Origin: Acetobacter sicerae
Lineage (GTDB): Bacteria; Pseudomonadota; Alphaproteobacteria; Acetobacterales; Acetobacteraceae
DNA: 64,000 bases
Reading direction: 5' to 3'
Assembly: GCF_011516765.1 (NCBI RefSeq)
Contig: NZ_JAAABN010000003.1
Location: 248,001-312,000, forward strand
Shown: piece by piece, positions 52,647 through 61,123 of the stretch
Layout: each line of letters starts with the position of its first letter
How positions within the stretch are numbered: the first letter of the stretch is position 1
The notes under the pieces: generated by a model
Told to the model about the DNA's origin: nothing
What the model saw: the letters and a program-made list of their open reading frames with translations, nothing else
Databases searched by the model: none
Program-made: the position numbers and the translations under genes

Positions 52647-55600
52647 ATGGACGGGTCCGGTCAAGACGAAGCTCAGAATGGGACGATGCGTGAAGGGTCT
52701 TCGTCCGATCAGGGGGAGCCTGCGCAGCCCCCCCGAAAACCTGCTACGGGCAGGCGTTTTCTGAAAGGCGCGATGTGGACGGCGACCGCTCTAATGGGCG
52801 CGCCGCTGCTGGTCGCTGGGGGGGTCATGGCCGCCATGATGGTGGGGCCGGTCAATATCTCTCCGTTGCTCAGGCTCGCCCTGCCGGTCAAGATCGTGGG
52901 AGGTGGCAGGGGGCTGCCCCCCAGAGGACGTCTGGATATCGGGCACGCCTCTCTCCGCTGGACCGGACTGCGTGACGGGTTCGGCTCGCCGGTGCTGCTG
53001 GAGCTCCGTGATGTCACCATTCTCGACGCGACCGGCAGGGTGGCCGACCGGATCGACGCCGGGGCCATTGCGCTGGACGCCTTTCCGCTTTTTCACGGAC
53101 GTCTTTCCGTTACCGATTTTCGTGTGACCGGCGCGCACATCGCCCTGCGGCGGGATGCGCAGGGTGATGTCGATCTCGATCTCCCCGGAGCCTCTTCCGG
53201 CGGCAAGGGCGGTTTTCCTGATATTGACGTTCGGCATCTGCGACGACTGACGCTTGCCGGGACGCATGTGGTTCTGGTCGATGACCATGACCATCGAACC
53301 TGGACCGTCGATCCTCTGGACGCCACGCTGACGCCGGTCGTGGTGAAGCACCGGCACGGGCTGGTGGGTTCCGTTACGGTCGGGGCGACGAGCGAGGATG
53401 CGGGTGCTCCGGTCACGGCGCATCTGGCCGCGCAGGGAGCAGTGACGCCGGATGGAACATTACGCTGGCATGTCGCGCTTGATCCTCTGACGCCCTCCGG
53501 CTTCGCCAGCTTCGCGCCCGGTCTGGCTGCTGTCAGAGCGCCTGTGGGACTGACGGGAGACATCACGCTGACATCGGCGGGACGGGCATGGTACATGCTG
53601 CCTGACGATGCGCTGGTGAATGTGACTCTCGGGACCGGCGAGGTCGATGCCGCCGGTTCCACGCTGTACCCTGCTGAAGGTGATGCGGCGCTGCATATGA
53701 CGTTCGGGAAGCAGACGGCTGCTGGCTGGCCGGCGCATCTGGATCTGCAGGCTCTGTCCGTGCAGTTGCGTGCGCCGCCGGCGCCGCCCGCGCCGCCCGC
53801 GCCGGCAGGGAGCGTGACAGCGCCTCCCCCTCCGCCGGTGATGGTCGCTCCTCCCAGTGTGCCGGTCGTTAAAAAACGTGGCGCGAAAAAAGCAACGACC
53901 AGAAAGGGCAAGGCCAAGGGTGCGACGAAGGTGGCGACGCCACAGCCACAGCCCGCCGTCGAACTGCTTCCGCCACCCCGATTGACAGCCAGCGGAGCTA
54001 TCGACTGGGGAAATGTTGAGAATGCCGGTCTCATGAGTGGTGGCGTCGATCTTGCGCTGACGTCAGTGCCCTTCACGGAAATCGGCAAATACTGGCCGGT
54101 GAACGCCGCGAAGGGCGCGCGACGCTGGGTCGGACGCAACATCACGGCTGGCACGGTCAGAAATACGCAGGTCCACCTGAAGATCGGTCCGGACGCTGCC
54201 GGCGGTTCATCGACGGTAACCGGTATCTCCGGAGGTCTCGATGGCGAGGGGATGGACATTCACTGGCTGCGACCGATTGCGCCACTGCATGATGTTGACG
54301 CACATCTGGATGCAACCAGCCTGAGCACGCTGACGCTGTCTTTCAAAAACGGCTGGCAGCCCACGACCCGGACGGTGAAGAGTGTCGGGGTGGCGGGAAG
54401 CGGTCGTCTGACCGCGCTGCCCGGTGGCATGATCATCAGCGACCTCGACAAGAAGGATCAGACCGGCACCATTACGGTCGGGCTGGCCGGAGATCTGCGC
54501 GATCATGTGGCGCTGCTGTCCGAGCCCAGACTGCATGTCCTGTCGCGTCATCCGCTGCCGTTCACGCACCCGCAGGGCTATGGCGTGGTAAATTTCACTC
54601 TCACCCTGCCGCTGGTTGCGAAAGTCTCGACGGACGACATGACTCTCGAGGGTCATGCGCATCTGACCCATGTCAGCCTTGAGCGTGTCGCGATGGGCAG
54701 AGGCGTGAGCGATGGCGCGCTGGACTCCGATGTGACCATGCACGGCATGAAGTTCGTGGGCAAAGGCGCGTTCAGTCACATTCCGGCGGATGTAAAGGGA
54801 GAGATTCTGTTCGATCGGGCGTCGAAAGGGCAGGTGATCGATCATATTGTGACCAATCTGCATCTGACGCCCGACAACGCCGCGGCCGCAGGCATTCCCG
54901 TTGCGGATTACATGTCGGGACGGGGCGAGATGAAAGTCGATTACGCCGCCATAAAAGAGGCGCATGACCGGCTGGTCCTTGATCTCGATCTGGCTGACGC
55001 CGGGGTGCATATTCCGCTCTGGAACAAGGCGACGGGTCGTCCGGCGACGGTGCATGCCGATCTTCTGCTTGATGGAGGGAGTGTCGTCGCCGCGACGGGG
55101 ATTCGCGCAAAGGGACCGGACCTGAATGTCAGCGGGGAGGCGCATTTTCCGGCGGGGCAGTCGCCCGAACTGGTGATCCCCGCCTTCCAGATCGGCCGCT
55201 CGACCGGATCGGCCACTCTGACGATGCCTTCGCGCCCCGTGCAGCCGGTGTCGGTCAAGGTGCGGGCCCATACGCTTGATCTCAGTCCTCTGGTGGAAGG
55301 GCCGCCGGAGGAAAAAGCGCCCGTCCAGTCGACGAGCCTGCATGTGCCTCAAGCCGCCAGCGGGCGTGTGCAGGGTCCGCCGGGTCGCCCCTGGCTGATC
55401 GATGTGACGGCGGACCAGCTTTATTATCGTCATGACCGCACGCTCGGAGGCGTGAAAGCCTTCATCGACCATAATGGTGTGCGTGTGGACAGAATGAAGC
55501 TCTCCATTACGGAGCCCACGGCGGCGAAGGCAGAGATCCTGCCGCTCGGCAACAGCCGCCGGATGACAGCGGATGTTCCTGACTTTGGCGCGCTACTGAG

Positions 55601-56132
55601 GCGTCTTGCCGTCACGGATATGGTGGTGGGGGGACACGCGCAGTTCGAAGGCCGGTTTGACGATACAAAGGCGACCGCGCCCTTCCGGGGACAGCTGAAG
55701 CTGTCTCCCTTCACCATTCAGCATGCGCCGGGTGCGCTTCTGGTGGCGAGAAGCCTGTCGATCTATGGCTGGCTCAATTCGAAAGACACGTCCAGATTCG
55801 AGGTGACGCGCTTCGAGATGCCGGTGACGTTCGCGGATGGCGTGATGCATATCCATGACGGTCGTGCCGGTAACGGCGCGCTCGGGGCCACGCTGGAGGG
55901 GCCCGTCAATCTCGACAGGGGGACGCTCGACCTGTCGGGCACCATCGTGCCAGCTTTCGCGATCAATACCATTCCCGGAGAGATCCCGGCTCTGGGCAAG
56001 CTCCTGTCGCCGGAAAAAGGCGGCGGGCTGCTGGCTGTGAAATTCTCGCTGCAGGGCAGGATCGACAAGCCGGATTTTGCAGTCAGTCCGCTGACCATCC
56101 TGTTGCCCGGTGTGCTGAGAAACCTGTTCTAG
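52647..56132 (+). CDS. Large AsmA-like/YhdP-type envelope protein
   Basis: About 1161 residues. One N-terminal membrane anchor (GAMWTATALMGAPLLVAGGV) is followed by a very long beta-rich periplasmic region of the AsmA/DUF3971 superfamily, and the C-terminal part (NSKDTSRFEVTRFEMPVTFA, then GTIVPAFAINTIPGEIPALG) is the recognisable AsmA-like ending. Such proteins are bridge-like phospholipid carriers between inner and outer membrane in other bacteria. A Pro/Ala and Lys-rich insertion lies near residues 375-440. The ATG at 52647 is better spaced from AGGG than the GTG at 52638. Confidence 0.85.
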   Translation: MDGSGQDEAQNGTMREGSSSDQGEPAQPPRKPATGRRFLKGAMWTATALMGAPLLVAGGVMAAMMVGPVNISPLLRLALPVKIVGGGRGLPPRGRLDIGHASLRWTGLRDGFGSPVLLELRDVTILDATGRVADRIDAGAIALDAFPLFHGRLSVTDFRVTGAHIALRRDAQGDVDLDLPGASSGGKGGFPDIDVRHLRRLTLAGTHVVLVDDHDHRTWTVDPLDATLTPVVVKHRHGLVGSVTVGATSEDAGAPVTAHLAAQGAVTPDGTLRWHVALDPLTPSGFASFAPGLAAVRAPVGLTGDITLTSAGRAWYMLPDDALVNVTLGTGEVDAAGSTLYPAEGDAALHMTFGKQTAAGWPAHLDLQALSVQLRAPPAPPAPPAPAGSVTAPPPPPVMVAPPSVPVVKKRGAKKATTRKGKAKGATKVATPQPQPAVELLPPPRLTASGAIDWGNVENAGLMSGGVDLALTSVPFTEIGKYWPVNAAKGARRWVGRNITAGTVRNTQVHLKIGPDAAGGSSTVTGISGGLDGEGMDIHWLRPIAPLHDVDAHLDATSLSTLTLSFKNGWQPTTRTVKSVGVAGSGRLTALPGGMIISDLDKKDQTGTITVGLAGDLRDHVALLSEPRLHVLSRHPLPFTHPQGYGVVNFTLTLPLVAKVSTDDMTLEGHAHLTHVSLERVAMGRGVSDGALDSDVTMHGMKFVGKGAFSHIPADVKGEILFDRASKGQVIDHIVTNLHLTPDNAAAAGIPVADYMSGRGEMKVDYAAIKEAHDRLVLDLDLADAGVHIPLWNKATGRPATVHADLLLDGGSVVAATGIRAKGPDLNVSGEAHFPAGQSPELVIPAFQIGRSTGSATLTMPSRPVQPVSVKVRAHTLDLSPLVEGPPEEKAPVQSTSLHVPQAASGRVQGPPGRPWLIDVTADQLYYRHDRTLGGVKAFIDHNGVRVDRMKLSITEPTAAKAEILPLGNSRRMTADVPDFGALLRRLAVTDMVVGGHAQFEGRFDDTKATAPFRGQLKLSPFTIQHAPGALLVARSLSIYGWLNSKDTSRFEVTRFEMPVTFADGVMHIHDGRAGNGALGATLEGPVNLDRGTLDLSGTIVPAFAINTIPGEIPALGKLLSPEKGGGLLAVKFSLQGRIDKPDFAVSPLTILLPGVLRNLF

Positions 56133-56177
56133 AAAGCGATTTCTTCAATAATGAAGTTTGTGATGAAGCTTTTTCAG

Positions 56178-56227
56178 AAAGCTTCAGGGAATGTCGCTTT
56201 TTTGAAAAAAGGCGACGCCCCAAAACT
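56178..56227. repeat. Dispersed AT-stem intergenic repeat, copy D
   Basis: AAAGCTTCAGGGAATGTCGC, TTTTTTGAAAAAAGGCGACG, CCCCAAAACTT. It matches 34123-34174 with only a few differences and lies after the AsmA-like gene. An additional GAAGCTTTTTCAGAAAGCTTC stem sits just before it, overlapping its first bases. Confidence 0.75.
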
Positions 56228-56402
56228 TCTGCTGATTCTTCCGGGTGAGTGTGGAAGCGGAAACAGAAACAGTCTTTCTCAGATCTGTTCCCTGCTGTCC
56301 TCTTTGCCCTGTGGGAATGGCGGGCCTATATGTTCCATCAGGCAATGATAACGGTGCGGGCAGACAGGCACGCCGGTTTGCATGCAGGAGAAGGAGCAGG
56401 TC

Positions 56403-57383
56403 ATGTCGGAAACACAGGACAGGTCGAAGGATCAGGTGCCGGTCACGGTGCTGACGGGCTTTCTCGGCGCGGGAAAGACCACGCTGCTCAACCATATCCT
56501 CACGGCGGAACATGGCCGGAAATATGCCGTCGTCATCAACGAGTTCGGAGAACTTGGTGTTGATAACGACCTCGTCGTCGATGCCGACGAGGAAGTGTTC
56601 GAGATGAACAACGGCTGCATCTGCTGCACGGTGCGCGGTGATCTGATCCGTATTCTCGGCAGTCTGATGAAGCGTCGTGCGAAATTCGACGGTATCATCG
56701 TCGAGACCACCGGACTGGCCGACCCTGCGCCGGTCGCGCAGACCTTCTTCGTGGATGAAGAGGTGCGGGACAAGACCCGTCTCGACGCCGTCGTGACCGT
56801 GGTGGATGCCTACAACGTGCTTCAGACGCTGGAAGAAAGCCCGGAAGCCGTGCATCAGATCGCCTTTGCGGATGTGATCATCCTCAACAAGACCGATCTT
56901 GTGGATGAAGCGAAGCTTGCTGAAATCGAAGCGAAGATCCGTCAGATCAACGCCTATGTGAAGATTCATCCTGCTGTGCGCGGCAATGTTCCGCTTACGG
57001 ATGTGCTCGATCAGGGCGGCTTCGATCTTCAGCGTGCGCTGGAATATGAGCCGGACTTTCTGGAAAACACCGAGCATTCCCATGAGGAAGGCGTGACCAG
57101 CATGTCCTTCCCGGTCAGCGAGCCGATTGACGAGGCCCGTTTCCATGCCTGGATCAGCGCTCTGTTGCAGGAGCAGGGCGCGGATATTCTCCGGTCAAAA
57201 GGTATTCTGAACTTCGCTGGACATAACGACCGTTATGCGTTCCAGGCGGTTCACATGATGGCGGATGGCGATTTCATCGGCCCATGGAAAGAGGGTGAAA
57301 AGAAGGAATCCCGGCTGGTGTTCATCGGGCGCAACCTGAATCGTCCGCGGCTGCGTCGTGGTTTTGAAAGCTGCCGGGCCTGA
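56403..57383 (+). CDS. COG0523-family G3E GTPase (metallochaperone-like)
   Basis: About 326 residues. Walker A GFLGAGKTTLLNH, the metal-binding CICC in NNGCICCTVRGDL, switch VETTGLADPAP and base-recognition NKTD are all present, then the CobW-type C-terminal domain. ATG 56403 follows AAGGAG. Family members insert or allocate Zn, Co or Ni. It is followed by a WD40 gene, a pairing seen in other alphaproteobacteria. No Zur-like dyad was found upstream, so zinc control is not supported here. Confidence 0.92.
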   Translation: MSETQDRSKDQVPVTVLTGFLGAGKTTLLNHILTAEHGRKYAVVINEFGELGVDNDLVVDADEEVFEMNNGCICCTVRGDLIRILGSLMKRRAKFDGIIVETTGLADPAPVAQTFFVDEEVRDKTRLDAVVTVVDAYNVLQTLEESPEAVHQIAFADVIILNKTDLVDEAKLAEIEAKIRQINAYVKIHPAVRGNVPLTDVLDQGGFDLQRALEYEPDFLENTEHSHEEGVTSMSFPVSEPIDEARFHAWISALLQEQGADILRSKGILNFAGHNDRYAFQAVHMMADGDFIGPWKEGEKKESRLVFIGRNLNRPRLRRGFESCRA

Positions 57384-57421
57384 ATGGCCTTTTCATATAA
57401 GCATTCGTGAAAGGGATCAGG

Positions 57422-58474
57422 ATGAGCGATAAGGCGACTCTCTCCGGCATTGTTGCGGAACGGGGAGCGGAACAGGCTGTCGAAGGACATATCACCGCCT
57501 GCTGCGCGTCACGCGACAATAGCAGTTTCGCATTCGCCACAGGGGAGGGGGATCTGCTGATTGCTCCTCGTGAAACGATCCGCGATACGGCGACGTGGAC
57601 CACGGTGCAGGCTCATGACGGGCCGGTTCTGGCGCTGTCTCCGGATGTGACGGGTTCAGGCTTTCTGTCCGGTGGTGAGGACTGTCGTCTGAAGCGCACA
57701 GTTGGCGGCGCTGTCGAGGAACTGGCGAAGGCCCGTCGCTGGATTGAGCATGTGGCCTGCTGGAGTGATGGCCGTAAGGGGACCATCGCATTTGCTTCCG
57801 GCAAGGAGGTGCATCTTCGCGGAGCCGATGGCGCGACCGCTCTGCGCACGCTGGAACATCCTTCGACGGTTTCCGGCATCGTATTTGATGCAAAAGGCAA
57901 GCGGATTGCCGCATCACACTATAATGGCGCTTCCATGTGGTTCGTGAATTCCAAGGACAGCACAGCGAAGGTTTACGAGTGGAAAGGCAGCCATATCGGC
58001 ATTGCGATCCATCCCGCAGGTGAGGCGCTGATTACCTCCATGCAGGAAAATGACCTGCATGGCTGGCGTCTGTCCGATGGACACAACATGCGGATGAGCG
58101 GCTACCCGACCAAGGTAATGTCGCTGGCGTTCACCAGAAATGGCAAGTGGCTGGCGACCAGCGGAGCGGACAGCGTAATCCTGTGGCCGTTCTTCAACGG
58201 TGGTCCGATGGGCAAACCGCCTTCTGAACTGCCGGGCATTCCGGGCGTGCTGTGTACACGGGTGGCGACACACCCTCAGCAGGACGTTGTCGTGGCGGGA
58301 TTTGCTGACGGCACGGTTCTGATGATGGATCAGTCATCGGAGCGGGTTCTGCCCGTATGCTCCGCCGGAGGCGGCTCTGTCACGGCGCTGTCTTTCAGCG
58401 CGGACGGTTGCATTCTCGGATATGGGACGGAAGACGGGCGCGTTGGCGTCGTGGATCTGACCGCGCCAGCGTGA
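57422..58474 (+). CDS. WD40-repeat protein
   Basis: About 350 residues forming roughly seven WD40-like blades (VQAHDGPVLALSPDVTGSGF, LAFTRNGKWLATSGADSVIL, VTALSFSADGCILGYGTEDG). No signal peptide or catalytic motif is visible, so it is a cytoplasmic protein-interaction scaffold. It starts 38 bp after the COG0523 GTPase on the same strand and probably works with it. A strong hairpin follows its stop codon. Confidence 0.88.
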   Translation: MSDKATLSGIVAERGAEQAVEGHITACCASRDNSSFAFATGEGDLLIAPRETIRDTATWTTVQAHDGPVLALSPDVTGSGFLSGGEDCRLKRTVGGAVEELAKARRWIEHVACWSDGRKGTIAFASGKEVHLRGADGATALRTLEHPSTVSGIVFDAKGKRIAASHYNGASMWFVNSKDSTAKVYEWKGSHIGIAIHPAGEALITSMQENDLHGWRLSDGHNMRMSGYPTKVMSLAFTRNGKWLATSGADSVILWPFFNGGPMGKPPSELPGIPGVLCTRVATHPQQDVVVAGFADGTVLMMDQSSERVLPVCSAGGGSVTALSFSADGCILGYGTEDGRVGVVDLTAPA

Positions 58475-58487
58475 AGATGGCGTGACC

Positions 58488-58521
58488 TGACACAAACGGG
58501 GTGATAGCGCCGTTTGTGTCA
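58488..58521 (+). terminator. Hairpin ending the GTPase-WD40 operon
   Basis: A perfect 12-bp stem (TGACACAAACGG / CCGTTTGTGTCA) with a 10-nt loop, 14 bp after the WD40 stop. There is no T run, but its position and strength suggest transcript termination. Confidence 0.65.
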
Positions 58522-58556
58522 GGCGCTATTCCGAAACAGGCCTGGTAAAACTGGAC

Positions 58557-58595
58557 AGTTTTTGGGAGTCGCCTTTTTCTGAAAGGCGATGTCCT
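58557..58595 (-). repeat. Dispersed AT-stem intergenic repeat, copy E (reverse orientation)
   Basis: AGTTTTTGGGAGTCGCC, TTTTTCTGAAAGGCGATGTCC. Read on the minus strand it aligns with 34131-34174 and 56186-56225 (GGACATCGCC, AAAAAGGCGACTCCCAAAAACT). It marks the last core-type repeat before the island. Confidence 0.7.
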
Positions 58596-58705
58596 GATAA
58601 GCCTGCTGAACCAAGCTTAAAAGCAACTTTTAAATTGTATGCTTGTTGTATCCGACAGAAGAGATGAATTACTCATCTCAGCGCTCCAGTATTCCCGAAG
58701 AAAAC

Positions 58706-58750
58706 TGGAGCGGGCGATGGGATTCGAACCCACGACCCCAACCTTGGCAA
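58706..58750 (-). other. Truncated tRNA-Gly(GCC) 3' end: attachment site of an integrative element
   Basis: On the minus strand this reads TTGCCAAGGTTGGGGTCG, TGGGTTCGAATCCCA, TCGCCCGCTCCA: the 3' half of the anticodon arm, variable region, complete T arm, acceptor 3' strand and CCA of tRNA-Gly. The 5' half (D arm, acceptor 5' strand) is absent. It lies 192 bp before an integrase gene. A 9-bp inverted repeat (CGCTCCAGT / ACTGGAGCG, 58682-58712) overlaps its CCA end. Confidence 0.85.
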
Positions 58751-58941
58751 AATTGGCAGAACCATACGCCGGGGTGCGCCTGACTCCCATAATTTACTAT
58801 AAAACAACATATTACATGAAATCTCCTACTCCGTAATGCGCTCGGATTTGCTCCGGTTTTCGACCATCTGCTTACAAAATGCTTACATTCTGTCGCTACC
58901 CCCGATAATGTAAGCAGGAAGCACGGTGACGGGGAAGCCCC

Positions 58942-60201
58942 ATGGCGAAATTGACGAAACGGGCTGTCGATGCCCTGAAGGCTCCAAAGCAAGGGCAAGC
59001 GTTCCTTTGGGACAGCGAGTTGCGAGGATTCGGTGCCAGAATCATTCCCTCTGGCTTGAAGACCTTTATCTTGCAATATCGCAATGCCGACGATCGCAGC
59101 CGTCGCATTGCGCTTGGTCGATTCGGAGCCATCACCGTCGAACAAGCCCGTGATCTTGCGAAGATCAAGCTGGGCCTGCTCGCTCACGGAAAAGACCCGG
59201 CAGCAGAGGTCGAGGTGCATAAGGCAATCACGGTCGCCGCCCTTTGCGACTGGTATCTCCAAGAAGCTGCGGCCGGGCGGATCATCGGACGTCGGAACCG
59301 GCCGATCAAAGCCTCGACGCTCGCGATGGATAAGAGCCGAATCGAGACACACGTCAAACCGCTTCTCGGCAAGAGGCTCGTTCGCTCGCTGAAAGTGGTT
59401 GATATAGAGGGAATGCAGGCCGACATTGTGGCCGGCAAGACGGCCAAGCCCCGCAGCACCAAGCGAGGCGGCGCCACGACGGGCGGCCCAGGTGTTGCCT
59501 CGCGAGCGGTTTCGACTCTGCAAAGTATCCTCGGTCACGCTGCGCGCCTTGATAAGATTGCTACTCATCCCTGCCAAGGCGCGCGACGGCTTGCGGGAAA
59601 GAAAAAGCAGCGGAGGCTGAATATCCTCGAAATTGGGAAGCTCGGCGACGCCATGCGACATGCTGAGCGTAACGGTGAAAACCCGATCGCACTAGCAATC
59701 GTACGCTTCCTGCTACTGACCGGCTTCCGAATTTCCGAAGCGCAAGGGATGCGGCGCGCATGGGTTCGTCCCGAGGGCGGCTATATCGACTTCGCCGACA
59801 CCAAGAGCGGCGCCCAGATTCGAGCCATCGGACCGGCCGCAATGCAGGTTCTTCAGAACCAGCCGATCCGTAAGGAGTCGCCATATGTCTTCCCGTCCGA
59901 TATCAGTGAAGGACATTATACAGCGGCGAAAGCCTGCCTTGAGAGACTCTGCGCTTCGGTCGGCATCGAGGATGTCACGCCACATACTCTGCGGCACACC
60001 TTCGGCAGCGTCGCAGGTGATCTCGGCTTCTCCGAATTAACGATCAGGGCGCTTCTCGGCCACGCCGCGCAAAGCGTGACCCAAGGCTACGTGCATATCG
60101 ACGAAGCCCTGAAGTTGGCCGTTAGCCGCACCTGCGACAAGATCGCTTTGCTGTTGGATGGAGCGAAGAAGGCGGGCCGGGCTGAGGGGCTGGCAGCGTG
60201 A
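58942..60201 (+). CDS. P4-type tyrosine recombinase (integrase)
   Basis: 419 residues. The N-terminal arm-binding domain (LTKRAVDALKAPKQGQAFLW, DSELRGFGARI) is the DUF4102 type of P4-like integrases. The catalytic domain has the first Arg in TGFRISEAQG, the H-x-x-R box HTLRHTFGS, the second His in LLGHAAQS and the nucleophile Tyr in GYVHID. It would recombine a tRNA 3' end with the circular element; the tRNA-Gly fragment upstream is the probable target. All catalytic residues are intact. Confidence 0.95.
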   Translation: MAKLTKRAVDALKAPKQGQAFLWDSELRGFGARIIPSGLKTFILQYRNADDRSRRIALGRFGAITVEQARDLAKIKLGLLAHGKDPAAEVEVHKAITVAALCDWYLQEAAAGRIIGRRNRPIKASTLAMDKSRIETHVKPLLGKRLVRSLKVVDIEGMQADIVAGKTAKPRSTKRGGATTGGPGVASRAVSTLQSILGHAARLDKIATHPCQGARRLAGKKKQRRLNILEIGKLGDAMRHAERNGENPIALAIVRFLLLTGFRISEAQGMRRAWVRPEGGYIDFADTKSGAQIRAIGPAAMQVLQNQPIRKESPYVFPSDISEGHYTAAKACLERLCASVGIEDVTPHTLRHTFGSVAGDLGFSELTIRALLGHAAQSVTQGYVHIDEALKLAVSRTCDKIALLLDGAKKAGRAEGLAA

Positions 60202-60307
60202 CGGCATCGGGGGGACCAAAGACCACTTGCGGCCGGAATACCTCGCCGACCGGTTTCAGTTATTGCAGTTAAGGGCGCACGCGACTGGATGCGTAGGAGA
60301 ACCCGTC

Positions 60308-60754
60308 GTGGCAAGCCACGTCGTCACGTTCGCCGGTCTGTCCGACCAGGACCGCAAGAAGGTCGCCCCTCTGCCGAAGCTGGTAGAAGGCGATCGTTTC
60401 GAGTTGCATGTCCGGCGCCGGAACGGGCAGGATCAGACCATGTCCTTGCCGCCGGCGGCAGCCAGTGCCGTCGAGGCATTGATCGACCACCTGCTCAACG
60501 GCGAGCGGGTGGCGGTCCTTTCGGAAGATCAGGAATTAAGCCCCACCGAGGCGTCCACCATCCTCGGTATCTCCCGACCGCTCGTCGTACTGCGGATGGA
60601 TCGCGGCGACCTTCCGTTCCGCTATATCGGCAAGCACCGCCGCGCGTCGCTCAAGGACGTGCTGGCGTTGAATACGGAACTCGATGTTCGGCAGAAGGCC
60701 ATGGAGGATTTGGCCGCCGACTCCGAGAATCTCCATCTCCATTATGGCATTTAG
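60308..60754 (+). CDS. Excisionase-family helix-turn-helix protein, antitoxin of a PIN-domain module
   Basis: About 148 residues from a GTG with AGGAGA 7 bp upstream. The centre and C terminus (ELSPTEASTILGISRPLVVL, then GDLPFRYIGKHRRASLKDVL) form a MerR/excisionase-type DNA-binding wing as in HTH_17 proteins. It overlaps by 11 bp the start of a PIN-domain gene, the usual coupling of antitoxin and toxin. Because the toxin is broken, this intact gene would now be a toxin-free antitoxin, or a regulator of the island. Confidence 0.75.
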   Translation: MASHVVTFAGLSDQDRKKVAPLPKLVEGDRFELHVRRRNGQDQTMSLPPAAASAVEALIDHLLNGERVAVLSEDQELSPTEASTILGISRPLVVLRMDRGDLPFRYIGKHRRASLKDVLALNTELDVRQKAMEDLAADSENLHLHYGI

Positions 60755-60982
60755 TCCCGTTGTCGCAATCTACGACGCCTGTATCCTCTACCCGTTTCAC
60801 CTTAGGAACATCGTCGTCCAGGCGGCGGCGGACGGTCGATGCGCGGTGGACCGACGCGATTCATGACGAGTGGATACGAAACCTTCTGGCCAACACGCCG
60901 GACCTTTCGGCCGAACGCTTGGCGACTACGAAGCAACTCATGAACGCCGCGCTGCCGAAGGCGACAGTAACCGGTTACGAAC
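60744..60982 (+). pseudogene. PIN-domain toxin, 5' part, frameshifted and split by an IS66 element
   Basis: The ATG at 60744 gives MAFSPVVAIYDACILYPFHL, with the first PIN acid in YDACILYP. After VQAAADG (about 60836) the frame shifts by a net loss equivalent to two bases. VDARWTDAIHDEWIRNLL then continues in another frame up to VTGYE, where the IS66 element enters. Codon 79 onward resumes at 63502. Toxins of this type are Mg-dependent RNases. The gene cannot make a functional product. Confidence 0.85.
60975..60982. repeat. 8-bp target-site duplication, left copy
   Basis: TTACGAAC, identical to 63502-63509. Eight base pairs is the duplication length of IS66-family elements. Confidence 0.93.
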
Positions 60983-61123
60983 GTAAGCATCCGGAGAGAG
61001 CCGCGGGCGTAATCAGGCTTTGATGGTATTATTGCTGTGGTGAAGGGTTTTCCAGTGCCATGGCAGGAGTTCATGGAGGCGTGGATTTGGCATATCGTTG
61101 ATACGGGCGAGGACATCTGCGAG

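Noticed and set aside
50782..52647. Long open frame antisense to glnE, and a similar one antisense to the AsmA-like gene (54207-55472)
   Set aside because: Arg/Gln/His-rich shadow products without domains; the sense genes are unambiguous.
56340..56402. Zur box upstream of the COG0523 GTPase
   Set aside because: CAATGATAACGG has only a partial half-site and no symmetrical partner.
58706..58785. A complete tRNA-Gly gene
   Set aside because: Only the 3' 45 nt match; upstream bases on the minus strand do not form a D arm or the acceptor 5' strand, so it is a truncated attachment-site copy.
58678..59661. 327-codon minus-strand frame running through the attachment site and integrase
   Set aside because: Antisense to a clear integrase gene, and its C terminus is a translation of the tRNA fragment.
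61009..61030. GTAATCAGGCTTTGATGG as the left end of the IS66 element
   Set aside because: It pairs poorly with the right end and gives no target duplication; GTAAGCATCCGG at 60983 matches better and yields a perfect 8-bp duplication.
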